From Phellopilus nigrolimitatus (lineage: Eukaryota > Basidiomycota > Agaricomycetes > Hymenochaetales > Hymenochaetaceae): 64,000 nucleotides of DNA. How positions within the stretch are numbered: the stretch's first letter is position 1; the number at the start of each line of letters is the position of its first letter. The stretch is from NCBI GenBank assembly GCA_021029095.1, contig JAJOHG010000001.1, positions 806,001-870,000 on the forward strand. Reading direction: 5' to 3'. A program made the position numbers and the translations under genes. Below are positions 47,741-58,851 of this stretch, in pieces. The notes beneath the pieces were generated by a model. It had not been told where the DNA came from. It did not search any database and saw only the letters and a list, made by a program, of their open reading frames with translations.

Positions 47741-48521
47741 GCGAGCGTGTCGGAAACAAAGCCAGCTGCCAAAAAAATAATTGACGCAGGTACATGCCTG
47801 TCGTTCCATTATCCTGAGAAGTGGATCTACGGCCATGAGCACACATGTGGGCCTGGGTTCTTTAGTACTGTCGTAGACCTGATTGCTATGATTTCGAAAG
47901 GATGTCCGAGCCTGGGGATATCAAGCCCAAATATATAACCAATATACAACGACCGTTTTACTCAATCAGTTACAGTTCTCAAGGGCTAGCATACCTGTCC
48001 TTAATACGGGTTTCTCAAAACTCTGGATCGTGAGACACATAGATTGGGCGATTCAAACCAGTGATCAGTCGGTGCGCAATTTATGCCTGCGTGATCGGCT
48101 GATTTGTAGAATCTACCTCAAGAATAGGCTACACGCCCCACAAGATTGAGAATAAATATTATTATAAGGAATATTGGCAGATGCCCTTTAAGCTGCGTCT
48201 ATCCTGGGCCGACGTATGCGATAGCGATTTGTTGAGCCGCACTCTAAGGACTTAGCCGATAGAAACGATGCCAAGAGTGACGGTCTGGAAAAGGCAATAC
48301 AAATAGGACGCTCTTCTGAACCAATCGCGTTGTTTTTCTGTATCCTGACGACTTACCCGCTCGCTAACGTCTCGCTAACCGTCGTTGGCGAACATATCCG
48401 CTCCTTTTTTGTTTCTTTTAAGTCTTATTCGGGTTTCTTGACTCGTTTTGGGCAGTATCTGGGCACCAGATCATACGTCGTCGTACCGTTACTCTCCTCC
48501 ATCTCCTCATCCTCTGCTCCT
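46668..48521. other. intergenic region between divergent genes, with poly-A tract
   Basis: About 1.85 kb between the starts of the PD-(D/E)XK-like gene and KRE6. Frames of up to 130 codons near 46694-47083 are featureless. A 36-nt A run lies in the middle. No RNA gene is recognised. Confidence 0.4.
47701..47736 (+). repeat. poly-A tract of 36 nt
   Basis: Thirty-six consecutive A after ...ATAACCAAG and before CCTTGCGAGC. It could be the 3' end of a retroposed sequence or a plain mononucleotide run; no flanking target-site duplication is obvious. Confidence 0.9.
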
Positions 48522-51074
48522 ATGGCTTCTGCTGGCCGACGCCTCTACGACAGCGTCGATCCCGCCTCTCCGGCGTCGACCGCCAATCTCCTCGCACCAT
48601 CCTCCAGGGGCTCTCCCGGCGTGCAGGCCACGTTCTCCCAAGGTCCTCAAGGCTATCGCAGCCAAGTCTCCAGTTTCTCTCTGGTCAGCTAGTGTTTTCA
48701 GCCTTGCTTTGCGTCTTCTGATGTCTTTCTGATGTTTTGCAGAACGAGACACCTTACGCGGCTGCCAACAGTAGCTCAAAAGATTCTATTGCCCCCTCCA
48801 TCTCGGACAAGGTCAGCTCAAACAATCGCACGCATTCGGCAATGCGTTGATAATGGCATGCTGGTCCCTCCGGCCCTACTTGTAACATCTACAGTTCTCA
48901 CTTTCGCCCGATCCTGCGTCATGGGGTGCCGAGATCGAGCCGAGTTTCGTCGAGCCGGACGACTACCTGCACAACCCCGATCCGCGTAGGGATAGAAAGT
49001 TTGACGAGGGCGGGTCAGTGTTCACTGGCCGTGGTCTAGCAAATTTGGGATGTCTGGTACGTGTCCTACTCGGTTTGCGGTTTTGCAATAATCTAATGGT
49101 GCACTTTTAGGTTGTCCTCGGTGCTGGGCTTGTCACGCTTTTGTATGTTTATATTATACACCGGTTTGTCAATCGTGCTGGTCTAATCTGACGTGTATCA
49201 TGTTCTGCTATCAGCGCTGGCTTCCCTTTAATATCACACTTTACCAAAAAGCCACTTTCTACGCTAGGGGGCTTCAATATTGGCGGAACCAATGCGTCTG
49301 GACAAATCCCTTCGATCGGCAATTGGGGCCTGATTGATAATGACACGCCTCAAAATGCTTACACTAAAGCTTCATACTGTCGACGGAACTTCCCTAGAGC
49401 TTGTTTTCTCAGACGAGTTCAATCAGGATGGGCGTACATTCTACCCTGGAGGTATGTATCTATGAGCTCCGGAGGGCTACAGTATTTCGGAACTGATCCG
49501 TTGTTCAGAGGACCCATATTGGGAAGCAGTTAATCTTCACTATTGGGGAACAAATAACCTGGAATGGTGGGGCCATTTGTTCAAATTATTTCAACACAAG
49601 CTAATACATGATATTATAGGTACGATCCTGCGGGGGTTGCAACCAAGGATGGTTATCTTGAGTTAACCCTGTCCGCGAAACAGACGCACGGTCTGAACTA
49701 CCAAGGGGGTATGATGAGTTCTTGGAACAAGTTTTGTTTCACAGGAGGTATTGTGGAAGCAAGCGTCTCTTTACCTGGCGCGAATAACATTCTGTGCGTG
49801 TAAAAGTTCATCAATTGGCACGAACCACTTATCCTTTTTCTTTATTATGCAGTGGTCTTTGGCCTGCGGTGTATGTTTACTCTACCGTACATTCCTATGG
49901 TTACTGTATTGAGTTATTTTTCTAGGTGGGTAATGGGTAACCTTGGTCGTGCAGGTTATGGTGCTTCTCTTGAGGGCGTGTGGCCGTACACGTATGATTC
50001 GTGCGATATCGGTACTGTAGCTAATCAGACTGTTAACAATTTACCCGTGGCGTGAGTCTATTCATTTTCCTTCTCAAGGTGCTTGTTGGCTCAAAATTTC
50101 CTCTCATCTCTTTAGCGCGACTGAAGGTGGGGACCCTGCTCAAAATGGCATACTGTCTTTCCTTCCTGGTCAACGTCTATCCCGTTGTACATGCGCTGGC
50201 GAATCACACCCAGGACCTATGCATTCTGACGGGACATTCGTCGGTCGCGCTGCTCCTGAAATTGATATCTTCGAAGCACAAATCTCTGGCCAACCATTGA
50301 CCGGTCATGTCTCGCAGTCGGGTCAGTGGGCTCCGTTTAACGCACAATACCAATGGTTCAATACGTCCGACAACCTCATCATTCCTAACACGACCGGGAC
50401 GGAGCTTAACTCGTATATGGGTGGCGTTTTCCAGCAAGCAACATCTAGTGTGACGGTTACAGACCAGCAATGTTACGAGCTTACGGGTGGTTGCTTCAGT
50501 GTTTATGGAGTTGAATACAAGCCTGGCTTCGATAATGCGTGAGCATTCTATTCAAATGAAAATTATAATGTCGCTAGATAACGTATGTCTCAGGTATATT
50601 GCATGGATCTCGGACGACAAGCTTGCGTGGCAGCTTAACGTAGCAGGCATGGCCGCTGATACTCGTGCTGAAATTGCGGCGCGACCAATCCCACAAGAAC
50701 CTATGGTACGTTAAATGATGTGTTTCTACGTATATCTAACACATAATTATTCCTTTAGTATATCATCGCGAACTTGGGAATGTCGGAGAATTTCGGAACG
50801 GTCGACCTCAAGCATTTGACGTTCCCTACATCCATGCGGATTGATTACATTCGTGTCTACCAGCGGTCAGATTCTAAGAATGTTGGATGCAGTCCCCCTG
50901 ATTACCCGACTGAAGCTTATATCAATCAGTATGTATTTTGTGTTGCATGTCTCGAGTAACGCCTCATTCCCCTGTTGCAGATACCTTGAGGCGTACACTA
51001 ATCCGAATCTGACAACCTGGAAAGATGATTATGGCCAGCCGGTGCCCAAGAACAGCTTCCTAAATGAGTGTTAA
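48522..51074 (+). CDS. KRE6: KRE6/SKN1 glycoside hydrolase family 16 protein, one frame break
   Basis: Type II membrane protein of the secretory pathway required for cell-wall beta-1,6-glucan. A cytosolic Ser-rich N-terminus (MASAGRRLYDSVDPASP) precedes a membrane anchor (LANLGCLVVLGAGLVTLF, joined to AGFPLISHF). Then follow DNDTPQNAYTK, SLELVFSDEFNQDGRTFYPG, DPYWEAVNLHYW, NNLEWYDPAG, LWPAVWVMGNLGRAGYG, the GH16 catalytic signature PEIDIFEAQ (E-x-D-x-x-E) and MRIDYIRVYQR. Seven or more exons. The frame changes by one extra base between YTKAS and VDGTSLEL (about 49373-49381) in a conserved region, with no possible intron. It converges with the UBE2O gene. Confidence 0.85.
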
Positions 51075-51581
51075 TGGCACTTCGGGCGTTCTCTTTCTTT
51101 TGAGTACGATATATGACGAGGGTTTCGGTCACGAATATAACTTCGCTTGGTTAGCTGACTGGTGGTTACTTCTGACCTTAATTTTATTAGCACTCCTGTC
51201 ATTCTGATTCTGGATGTCCCCTTATACTTCGCTCAAAGACTGGCGTCTCGTATACCCTCTTCAGTGGGAAACCACCCGATATCTGCTACTCTTCGTTACC
51301 ATAGGAGAGAAAACTGGAGGCAGCGACAATTCCTCTTTCGTTTATTTTGTCCAACCTGTCGCTGCTACTTCTCATGTCCCTTCGTTGGGCAAGAACCGTC
51401 TCACCTGTAGTTATCTTCCATCTTCCATCTTTTGTCGTTCTTTACCTCGCACATGTAAAACGTTGGCGCGAGCTACGTAATACCAATCCAAACGAGTAAT
51501 AATTCAGTGTGATTCTATATGGTCAACCGTACATTGCTTCTTCAATATGCCGCGATAGAAACTGTAAAAAAAAACTGCCTT

Positions 51582-54500
51582 TCAACCCAAAGAAACTGTA
51601 GCCTGCGGAGATGACGGTATGGCATCATGTAAGGCTAGGATACCCTCGAGCTTGTCAAGTGTCCGTGTGAGCGGGATAACCCCTCCCCCCGTCAGCCGTG
51701 GTACAGCCAGATCGTCGTCATCATCCGACTCTTTCGTATTTTTGCTCTTCTCAATCAGACCCCGTGACTTCTTGATGACCTGCTCGAGCCTACCCCGGGA
51801 TAAGTAGATATCCTTGATGACGTCTTGCAAACTTCCCAACGGGAGTTCGAGCGCTCGCCGAACAAAGCCGCGGGAGAGAACGTATGCCTTCTCGCTGTAC
51901 AAGCGGCTGAAGAAGATATTAATATGTAGGATGTTATCACGCAGATACAAAAGCGAACCTGTTTACTCTCCCCTCGTCGGTACCTCGCCACTTCTCGTAT
52001 GCTGGTTCGCAGAACCATCTGCATTTCGGAAATAAAAAATCAGTTAGAAGTTACAACGACTAAAAGATAGTGGGCTTACTTACGGGTCTTTGACAAGCAC
52101 GAGCCCCTGGATTGACACCAAAGCCTGGAGGAGCGAAGACCTTGCTGAACTCCAAGACTCACTTCTATCACCAGCCCATGTCCCGAGAATCGAAAGACAC
52201 ACTTTCCCTTCCTCGTACAAATTCGGATTAACGCGCCCGTTGCCATTTGTCCAGCTGAGAAAGTGGGCGATCGGCGGGGTCTGCGGAAAGTTGGCATCAA
52301 GCATCCAGTCGATCACGAATGGCGCGTCTTCGTATGGCGTGTTTTCTGGACCAATGATAAGACTTCTCAGCAGATCCGTGCGATCTTCATATGTTCGAAC
52401 GATAATCGATTCTACGAATTATAATGTTGAGACTTTATAAAGAACCGTTAGGTAATTTCAAAAGCGTACGAACCTGGTAGACTTGTCGAGAGCGCTCGGT
52501 ATTCCTTATTCAGACGTGCCAAGAATTGCCTAGAGGGTTGGCCGGTCGGAGTACTGAAAAATGCGTGGTCTGCGGGTGCGGACGGTAGGATATCGAATCG
52601 TTTCCATGAAGGTTCGGAGGGCTCTTCGTCATTCGTTTGCCGTGAGACATCAACACTCGCTAATGACTCGATGGTCGCGGGCTCAGGTCTGGGAGTTGAG
52701 CAAGCCAAGGGAGCGGGATTATCCTCCTCCTCATCACCAGATGGCCAAGCACCTGGAACTATCCTGTTACCGAAGGCATCAGAAACACCGACTTGAAGCC
52801 CGTCAGTTTCAAAAGGCTTCTTCATAGGTTCCTCTCCTAGCCACCTCATCCTCATCCATGGGCTCGTCCTCGTCCTCTTCAACCCAGTCATCGTCGTCCT
52901 CGCCATCATAAGCGAGCCATCGACCATCTTCCGTCTGAACTTCGAAGGGCTTTCCGCCTTCATCTTCATACCCGTCGTCACTATGACCATCCGACAGTTC
53001 GTCGCCCCACAGATCCTCGAGCGGTTCCATACCGTCATTGAGGCGCGTAAGACGTTCCAACGGTACATCGATTTTGCTAAGATCACATAGTGTAACTTCG
53101 ACGGCCCCGTTTAATCGAAGCTGAGATACTCAATCGTAAATTTCCAAGCATGAAGAAATAGACCAGAAGAAACTTACATGAGTGACTTCGCCAAACCAGT
53201 TTATACGGCTATTTCCTGGATTGGGCCGCTTGGGTTGGCAATCTACGAGCGGGACCGTCCTTCGGGCGATTTGCTGTCCGATATTGTCCAGTTCTTGCTG
53301 CCAGCCCGTAACCACTCTGTTATCACCCTCGACGAACGACGACTCGTGCACCCAAGCTTCTAGTTCACCGATTCCTGGAACCAGGGGTTTCTCACAACCA
53401 TTCGTACTGCCTTCACGATGAATAAACACTAGATCACCTCTACGCACACCGAAGCCTTCCTGGGGGTTGCTAACGTTGGCATCTGTCCCATGGGGATCGA
53501 GTTCAAGGACAGAGACAAGTTCGCGATGGCCGTTAAGCAATATGATCTCAGCCGTGCGTTCAGCTGCGTTAACTGACTGTACAACAGCGCTTTGTTTCTC
53601 GTCCTCGTTCTTCCAGACGACATGATCTCCAGGCCTACAAGGCATAAAAAGTTAATCTCACGGTCAGACTAATACAGACCCATTTCCCTGCTTACCAGCA
53701 ATCGTATTCATCAGGATTAAGGTAAGGGATGAGCTCTGTTGAGAGTACGCTTTCTTGCGAGCCGTCTTGCCATAGAAGATCCACAGTCGTCTGCGTTTCG
53801 CTGACCACGAATGTGTCGACCTTGACAACCCCTGGTCCCTGACCTGCTTGACCATGGTGCGTAAACATAGTCTCCGGCGCTTCCTTGAAAACCAGCCTGT
53901 CCCCAACACGAGGGAGCTGATCATTTAGCCCGCGTAGTAAGATTAACTGCGAGATATCAGAACCGGACCAGAATTTCTGCGGACGTTGACGCGCAGCGGC
54001 TTCTTCAGGAGTAAGCTGACGAGATATCGTCAAGAAAGAAGTCACTTCATGATACACAGAAAGAAGACATTACCATCTGGTTAACCGCCATCCACGCAAT
54101 AACGATTACTGTATGCTTGACTGATACCACGAGGTCATTTGCGGACGGTCGAAGATCACCTAAGAAATACGATAAAATGCCCTGTATGCCATCCTCTGGT
54201 GGATTTGGTAAGATATCCTGCAAGTATAGATGAGACCCGTCAATTGTAACTACAATAATGAAAACACACAGCTCCACGTTCTCCTACAGACAACCGGACG
54301 CTAACTTCCGGAAGACGTATCAGAGAACCGTCGGCGATCTGGACGATAGATTCATCGAACAACTACACAGAAGTTCAGTTTAGAATAAGTGACTTTTAGG
54401 AGTACGTACGTCTTGAACCTGCCCTACCCAGTCGTTATATGCGACAAAGTCACCGACTGCTATGTCATTGATTTCCTTGATATCATTGACGGTCTTCCAC

Positions 54501-54977
54501 TCATCCCACTTCTGGCCACTGACTGCATGCGCGCCTTTGAATTTGATATTGACACTTGTGACAACGGCAGACTGCATGTCTTCGTATCTACGCTTGCAGA
54601 CATCACCGGGCTGCATGGGCCGGTCAATAAGCTTGAAGTCTGATTCCGGGAGAATTTCGCGCAAGTTGGTCGGGTAAAACGAGACGCCGACTTCACCACG
54701 CTTTAGAGGGCGTAGGAGAGGGTCGGTGGTGGGCTCTATCGGTTGCGCTTCGTCGCTGTCGTGCCAGCAACGCTGAAGAAAAACATAAGCGCTGAACGGA
54801 CGCTCGCGTGCGTGGAGAAGCGGAGGCTCACCATAACAACACCATGACTGGAAGGGTCGCTGACTCGCTGTACGATATCTTCCTGGAAGAACTGAACAAG
54901 TCGTGAGATTTGGTAAGATAGGGAACGATGGATAAACGCACCTTTGTCCGCAGCTTAGTCTGTTTTGATGCGTTCAT
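51582..54977 (-). CDS. UBE2O: UBE2O-type E2/E3 hybrid ubiquitin-conjugating enzyme, one frame break
   Basis: Large E2 that also recognises substrates itself. The N-terminal region repeats SH3-like modules: [76 protein letters not shown]. An acidic segment follows ([18 protein letters not shown]). The UBC domain lies near the end: [41 protein letters not shown], then the catalytic Cys in [13 protein letters not shown] and QGLVLVKDP; the E2 tail is [12 protein letters not shown]. Start ATG 54977 (MNASKQTK) with short first exons. The frame changes at [14 protein letters not shown], where a run of four T (52811-52814 on the complement) should be three. At least eight exons, about 1000 residues. 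Confidence 0.85.
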
Positions 54978-55203
54978 AGCTATTGCCGGCGACATCGACG
55001 AGCTTCAGGACCGTCGAAGCGTATTTGCAAGAGCACCTCTGTGCTCAAGGCTCATCACGTGCGCTGACTCATTGCTCCTCAATTCATGGAATTGGAAAGT
55101 AAACATGAATTCTTTGGGATTCTCGGATATAATGTATGTATCGGATATATGTATGACAAAAACAAAAACACAAACAAAGACAAATTCTATGCAAAGAAGG
55201 ACT

Positions 55204-56193
55204 TCAAGACGTTTGCGTGCTTGGATGGTCTGCTAACGGGTGAACTAGCGACTCCGGGCTGTCGTTCAACACTACGTCATCGCGAGATTCAGAGAGAACT
55301 CTGCTTAAAGCCGGTTGACTGGCGACTCCGCCATACGCTCTTGCCTCCGTGTCTGCAGACGTCGAGGGCTTCTTCATGTCATTGTTAGCGTCCTGATCAG
55401 ACGCGAAACGGAAGACAGGTGCACGAGACGAGTGGAAGTCGTTGATGGCATGAGACAATTCGTTCAGCTGATTCATTATTAGCGCGAGTACCACAGTATA
55501 AGAAACAACTTCAAAATGCACCTTTGACATAATTGCGTCCATTGTATCCTTCCTTCCGTCGAATCGATCGGACAGCTTCGCGAATTCCGCTGCCTTCGCA
55601 GCTTTCGCCTCCTCTTCCACATTCACCGTCTCGTCATCCACCGTCTGCTCAGCTCTATGTGAGCGCTCCTCCTCTCCAAGACCTTCCATATGCGTATGCA
55701 TTCTCGCGATATCTCTCTGTAAGTTGCGTACGTGGGCAAGATGTGTCCACAGATCGTCCTCTGCCTCCTCGAACTCTCCGGGCACCATCAAGCCGATGCT
55801 CTGGCCGTCGAATGGGTCATACACGTTTTCAGGCAGGTTTCTACTCCTGGTCTTCGTGGGTTGAGGCTCATGTGGTACCGGTGAGTGCTCCGGTCCAGAG
55901 GAGGATGGGGACAGATCAGTTACACCAGAAGGGGGGTCAGCAAGCCGAATTTCTCGGAATTTCTCGTCCATCTGGCTAATAGCGATATCATGAGGAGAGA
56001 TCGCAGACGTCGAGTTAGATTTACGAATATCGGATGAAATCACTGGATTCGAAAGCTTGGGATTGGCAGAAACGCTGCTCGACCTCAGTCTGTAGTCATT
56101 CGTCGGACTCGGAATTTGCGTCGTCTCCTGTGTCGTAGACTCCCTTTTATCGTGTGATTTATCAGCCTTGTCAGAGAACCAGCCGCCGAACAT
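55204..56193 (-). CDS. coiled-coil protein, unknown function
   Basis: Open frame of 329 codons starting MFGGWFSDKADKSHD. The first 120 residues are Ser/Thr/Pro-rich and probably disordered; PENVYDPFDGQSIGLMVPGEFEEAEDDLW leads into a long helix (HVRNLQRDIARMHTHMEGLGEEE, then AKLSDRFDGRKDTMDAIMSK). A 54-nt GT-AG intron (gtgcatttt...aatcag, about 55464-55517) without stops probably removes VHFEVVSYT...MNQ, restoring SKLNELSHAINDFHSSR as a continuous coil. The tail is acidic and Ser-rich. I do not recognise a family with certainty. Divergent from the MoaA-MoaC gene, 216 bp between starts. Confidence 0.6.
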   Translation of the reverse strand: MFGGWFSDKADKSHDKRESTTQETTQIPSPTNDYRLRSSSVSANPKLSNPVISSDIRKSNSTSAISPHDIAISQMDEKFREIRLADPPSGVTDLSPSSSGPEHSPVPHEPQPTKTRSRNLPENVYDPFDGQSIGLMVPGEFEEAEDDLWTHLAHVRNLQRDIARMHTHMEGLGEEERSHRAEQTVDDETVNVEEEAKAAKAAEFAKLSDRFDGRKDTMDAIMSKVHFEVVSYTVVLALIMNQLNELSHAINDFHSSRAPVFRFASDQDANNDMKKPSTSADTEARAYGGVASQPALSRVLSESRDDVVLNDSPESLVHPLADHPSTQTS

Positions 56194-56409
56194 TATGTGT
56201 CGTTGAGCCTACTAAGAAACAGCAGACTGTAGACTGAATGCTACTGGTCGGTGAGAGTTGTCGGTGAGAGAGTGAAGCAAGAGCCAATAGGCAGCCAGCG
56301 GTGATCCAGACACTGCGCTCGGAGGTCCGTCTACTTCCTCAACAGATGTCCGTTGACCCGCTTTTGAATTACTATTGTCAATCATGACTCACGGTCTCCA
56401 GACTTGTCA

Positions 56410-58698
56410 ATGTACGCCATGTTTGGGAAACTAACCAGACCTGTACACTCCTTCCGGCGAAGTATACATTCATGCACAACCAGACTGCAGGCCACTGTGG
56501 TCGAAACAGCCGCAGACATCCGTGACAGGGCGAGGGCGAGTAAAAACCCTTTTTCTTTTTCAACAGACAGCTGACACCCTGTGCTGCACACAGAGCAGAC
56601 TGGCGGAGACAGAGCGTTTGCATAGTTCGCCGCATTCACTATTCGACTCCTTTAACCGACGGCATGACTATCTGAGAATATCTCTGACTGAAAGATGCAA
56701 TCTACGATGTAAGTGCTTGGATCTAATTCAGGCTAAAAAAGCCAGGACTAATAATACTTCTCAAGGCTTCTATTGTATGCCCAGCGAAGGGGTCGAACTG
56801 AGCCCCAGCACTAACATACTGTCCGATGATGAAATCATTCGACTTGCGGCGCTTTTTGTGAAGAACGGTGTGACGAAAATAAGACTGACGGGCGGTGAAC
56901 CTACGGTTCGGAAGAGTATAGTGGAACTAGTTGGTAAGCTAAACAGACACTCTCCGCGAGGTCGGGGACTAATATCTATCAGGCCGCCTCAGTGAACTTC
57001 GTAAATTCGGCCTCAAGTCGATAGCAATGACTAGCAATGGACTGGCTTTGCATAGGAAGCTCCCAAAGCTTGTAGAGAATGGACTCACGCATTTAAATCT
57101 CAGGTAGGTGCCCTCGCACATTATCTTGCCAAGTATTAACACTCCAACGATTAGCTTAGATACTTTGGATCCACTCAAATTCGAAATCATGACTCGCAGA
57201 CCCGGCCATGAGGCTGTTTTGCGCTCGCTTGATCTTGCCTTGAAGAGTACGGCATTGCAGTCCGTAAAACTAAATGCTGTTGTCATACGAGGCTTGAATG
57301 ACTCAGAAGTTCCACAATTCCTTGAGTTGACAAAAGAGAATCTCCTCTCAGTGCGTTTTATAGAGTTTATGCCTTTCAGTGGTCAGTTTCTCTGGAGAAA
57401 CTAGATCTATTCTTGTTCTCACTCAAGCTTTTGCTTCGGTTTAGGCAATAAGTGGGACAAACGGAAGATGATTTCTTCGTCCGAATTGCTGTCAAGTGTA
57501 TCAGCCATCTACCCCGGCGTGTTCAAGGTCTCCGACGAGGTTAACGACACTGCTCGCTCTTATAAAGTGCCCGGTTATCGAGGCTCCTTCGGATTTATCA
57601 GTAGTATGTCTGACCACTTCTGCGGTTCCTGCAATCGCCTTCGTTTGACTGCCGATGGCCAAATCAAGGTGAGTAATGTCGGGTTCCAAATATGTGCAAA
57701 GTGACTAAACTCTAATGGGTAGGTCTGCCTATTCGATAGCAAAGAGGTCTCTCTAAAGGATCTCATGCGCCGCGGTGCGTCGAATGAAGAGTTATTACGC
57801 GTAATACGAGGCGCCCTCGGCCTGAAAAAGGAGAAACATGCGGGCATGGATGATATCGATATTGTCAATAATCGGCCAATGATTCTGATTGGAGGTTGAG
57901 TGTATTTTCCTATCGAATTCTGTAGCTTCCGGAGTCAGTGTATTATAATCCTCATTGTTGTTTCAATATCTGGCAGATGAACCGCACCAAATGTTTGTTC
58001 GCGTCAAAAATCCAGCATTCCAGACTCCATTGTCGTTCGACCGACGTAAAAAGACGAGACTGTCTGGGACTCGGCATGCTTCCACTGTTTCATTCTCGAC
58101 TTCTGTCTCAACGCAGCAACGGCTAACACACCTTGACGATCAAGGCAGGCCTGCAATGGTAGACGTTTCTGGAAAGGAAATTACCCAAAGATCCGCGACG
58201 GCTCAAGGCAGGATCTATATCCCTGAAATTGCTTACAATCTTGTTCGCAATCCTTCCAAATCTACTATCGCAGATACCGATACTGCTGTTCGTAGAGAAA
58301 GATCAAGAGCAAAAGGGGACGTGCTAACTGTGGCACAGCTGGCGGGGATTATGGCCAGTAAACGAACGTCCGACCTTATTCCTCTATGTCATCCTATTCC
58401 TCTATCACACGTCTCAGTCGAGCTGAGCCTCGAAAGTCGGTTATCTGCAATCGAAAATGAAAAGAACGACAAAACATACAGTATCATTTGCCGAGCGACT
58501 ACCACTTGCGACGACAAAACGGGCGTAGAAATGGAAGCACTTGCTGCAGTATCAGTCAGCCTCCTTACGGTCTGGGACATGCTCAAAGCCGTTGCAGGGA
58601 AAGAGATGATCATTGACGAGATTTGCGTCATGAAAAAATCGGGAGGGAAAAATGGAGATTTTGTAAGGTGCCTCGATGAAGAAGAGGCGTCTAGGTAG
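56410..58698 (+). CDS. MOCS1: fused MoaA-MoaC, GTP 3',8-cyclase / cyclic pyranopterin monophosphate synthase
   Basis: Makes cyclic pyranopterin monophosphate from GTP, the first steps of molybdenum cofactor synthesis (cnxABC of Aspergillus, MOCS1 of animals). A first exon at 56410-56539 reads [20 protein letters not shown], a mitochondrial presequence, and joins in phase over a 73-nt intron to [20 protein letters not shown]; an alternative start is ATG 56522. MoaA: radical-SAM cluster CNLRCFYCMP (split by an intron), [20 protein letters not shown], and C-terminal cluster [19 protein letters not shown]. Moa[47 protein letters not shown]. The linking intron is described separately. About nine exons, all in frame. 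It converges on the GNAT gene with 153 bp between. Confidence 0.85.
57895..57976 (+). promoter_or_regulatory. MOCS1: candidate alternatively retained intron joining MoaA and MoaC
   Basis: 82-nt intron with weak donor GTTGAG and acceptor CAG; no good branch consensus seen. Retained, the protein ends ...RPMILIGG then TGA (57897-57899). Spliced, it reads ...ILIG-DEPHQM and continues into MoaC. Within the retained intron an ATG at 57955 is in frame with MoaC. Confidence 0.5.
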
Positions 58699-58851
58699 AA
58701 ACAAAAGTGAGTGCAAAGTTCATAGGTCTATAAAATTTGTGTGTTGACATTTTATTAGGCTTGATGATATTGTCATGATTGCGAACCCTCTACTTACTTA
58801 TTGTCATGCATTCATTTGTCCGCGGACAGCTTTGACACTTTGTTCTCCAGT

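Noticed and set aside
48030..48090. Short segment with a TTTGAATC-like T-loop on the minus strand, considered as a tRNA
   Set aside because: No matching D-arm, anticodon arm or acceptor stem can be paired.
57955..58698. Independent MoaC gene starting at ATG 57955
   Set aside because: The CAG acceptor at 57976 joins MoaA to MoaC in phase, so a fused gene is the simpler main model; a second start is kept only as an alternative for the retained-intron transcript.
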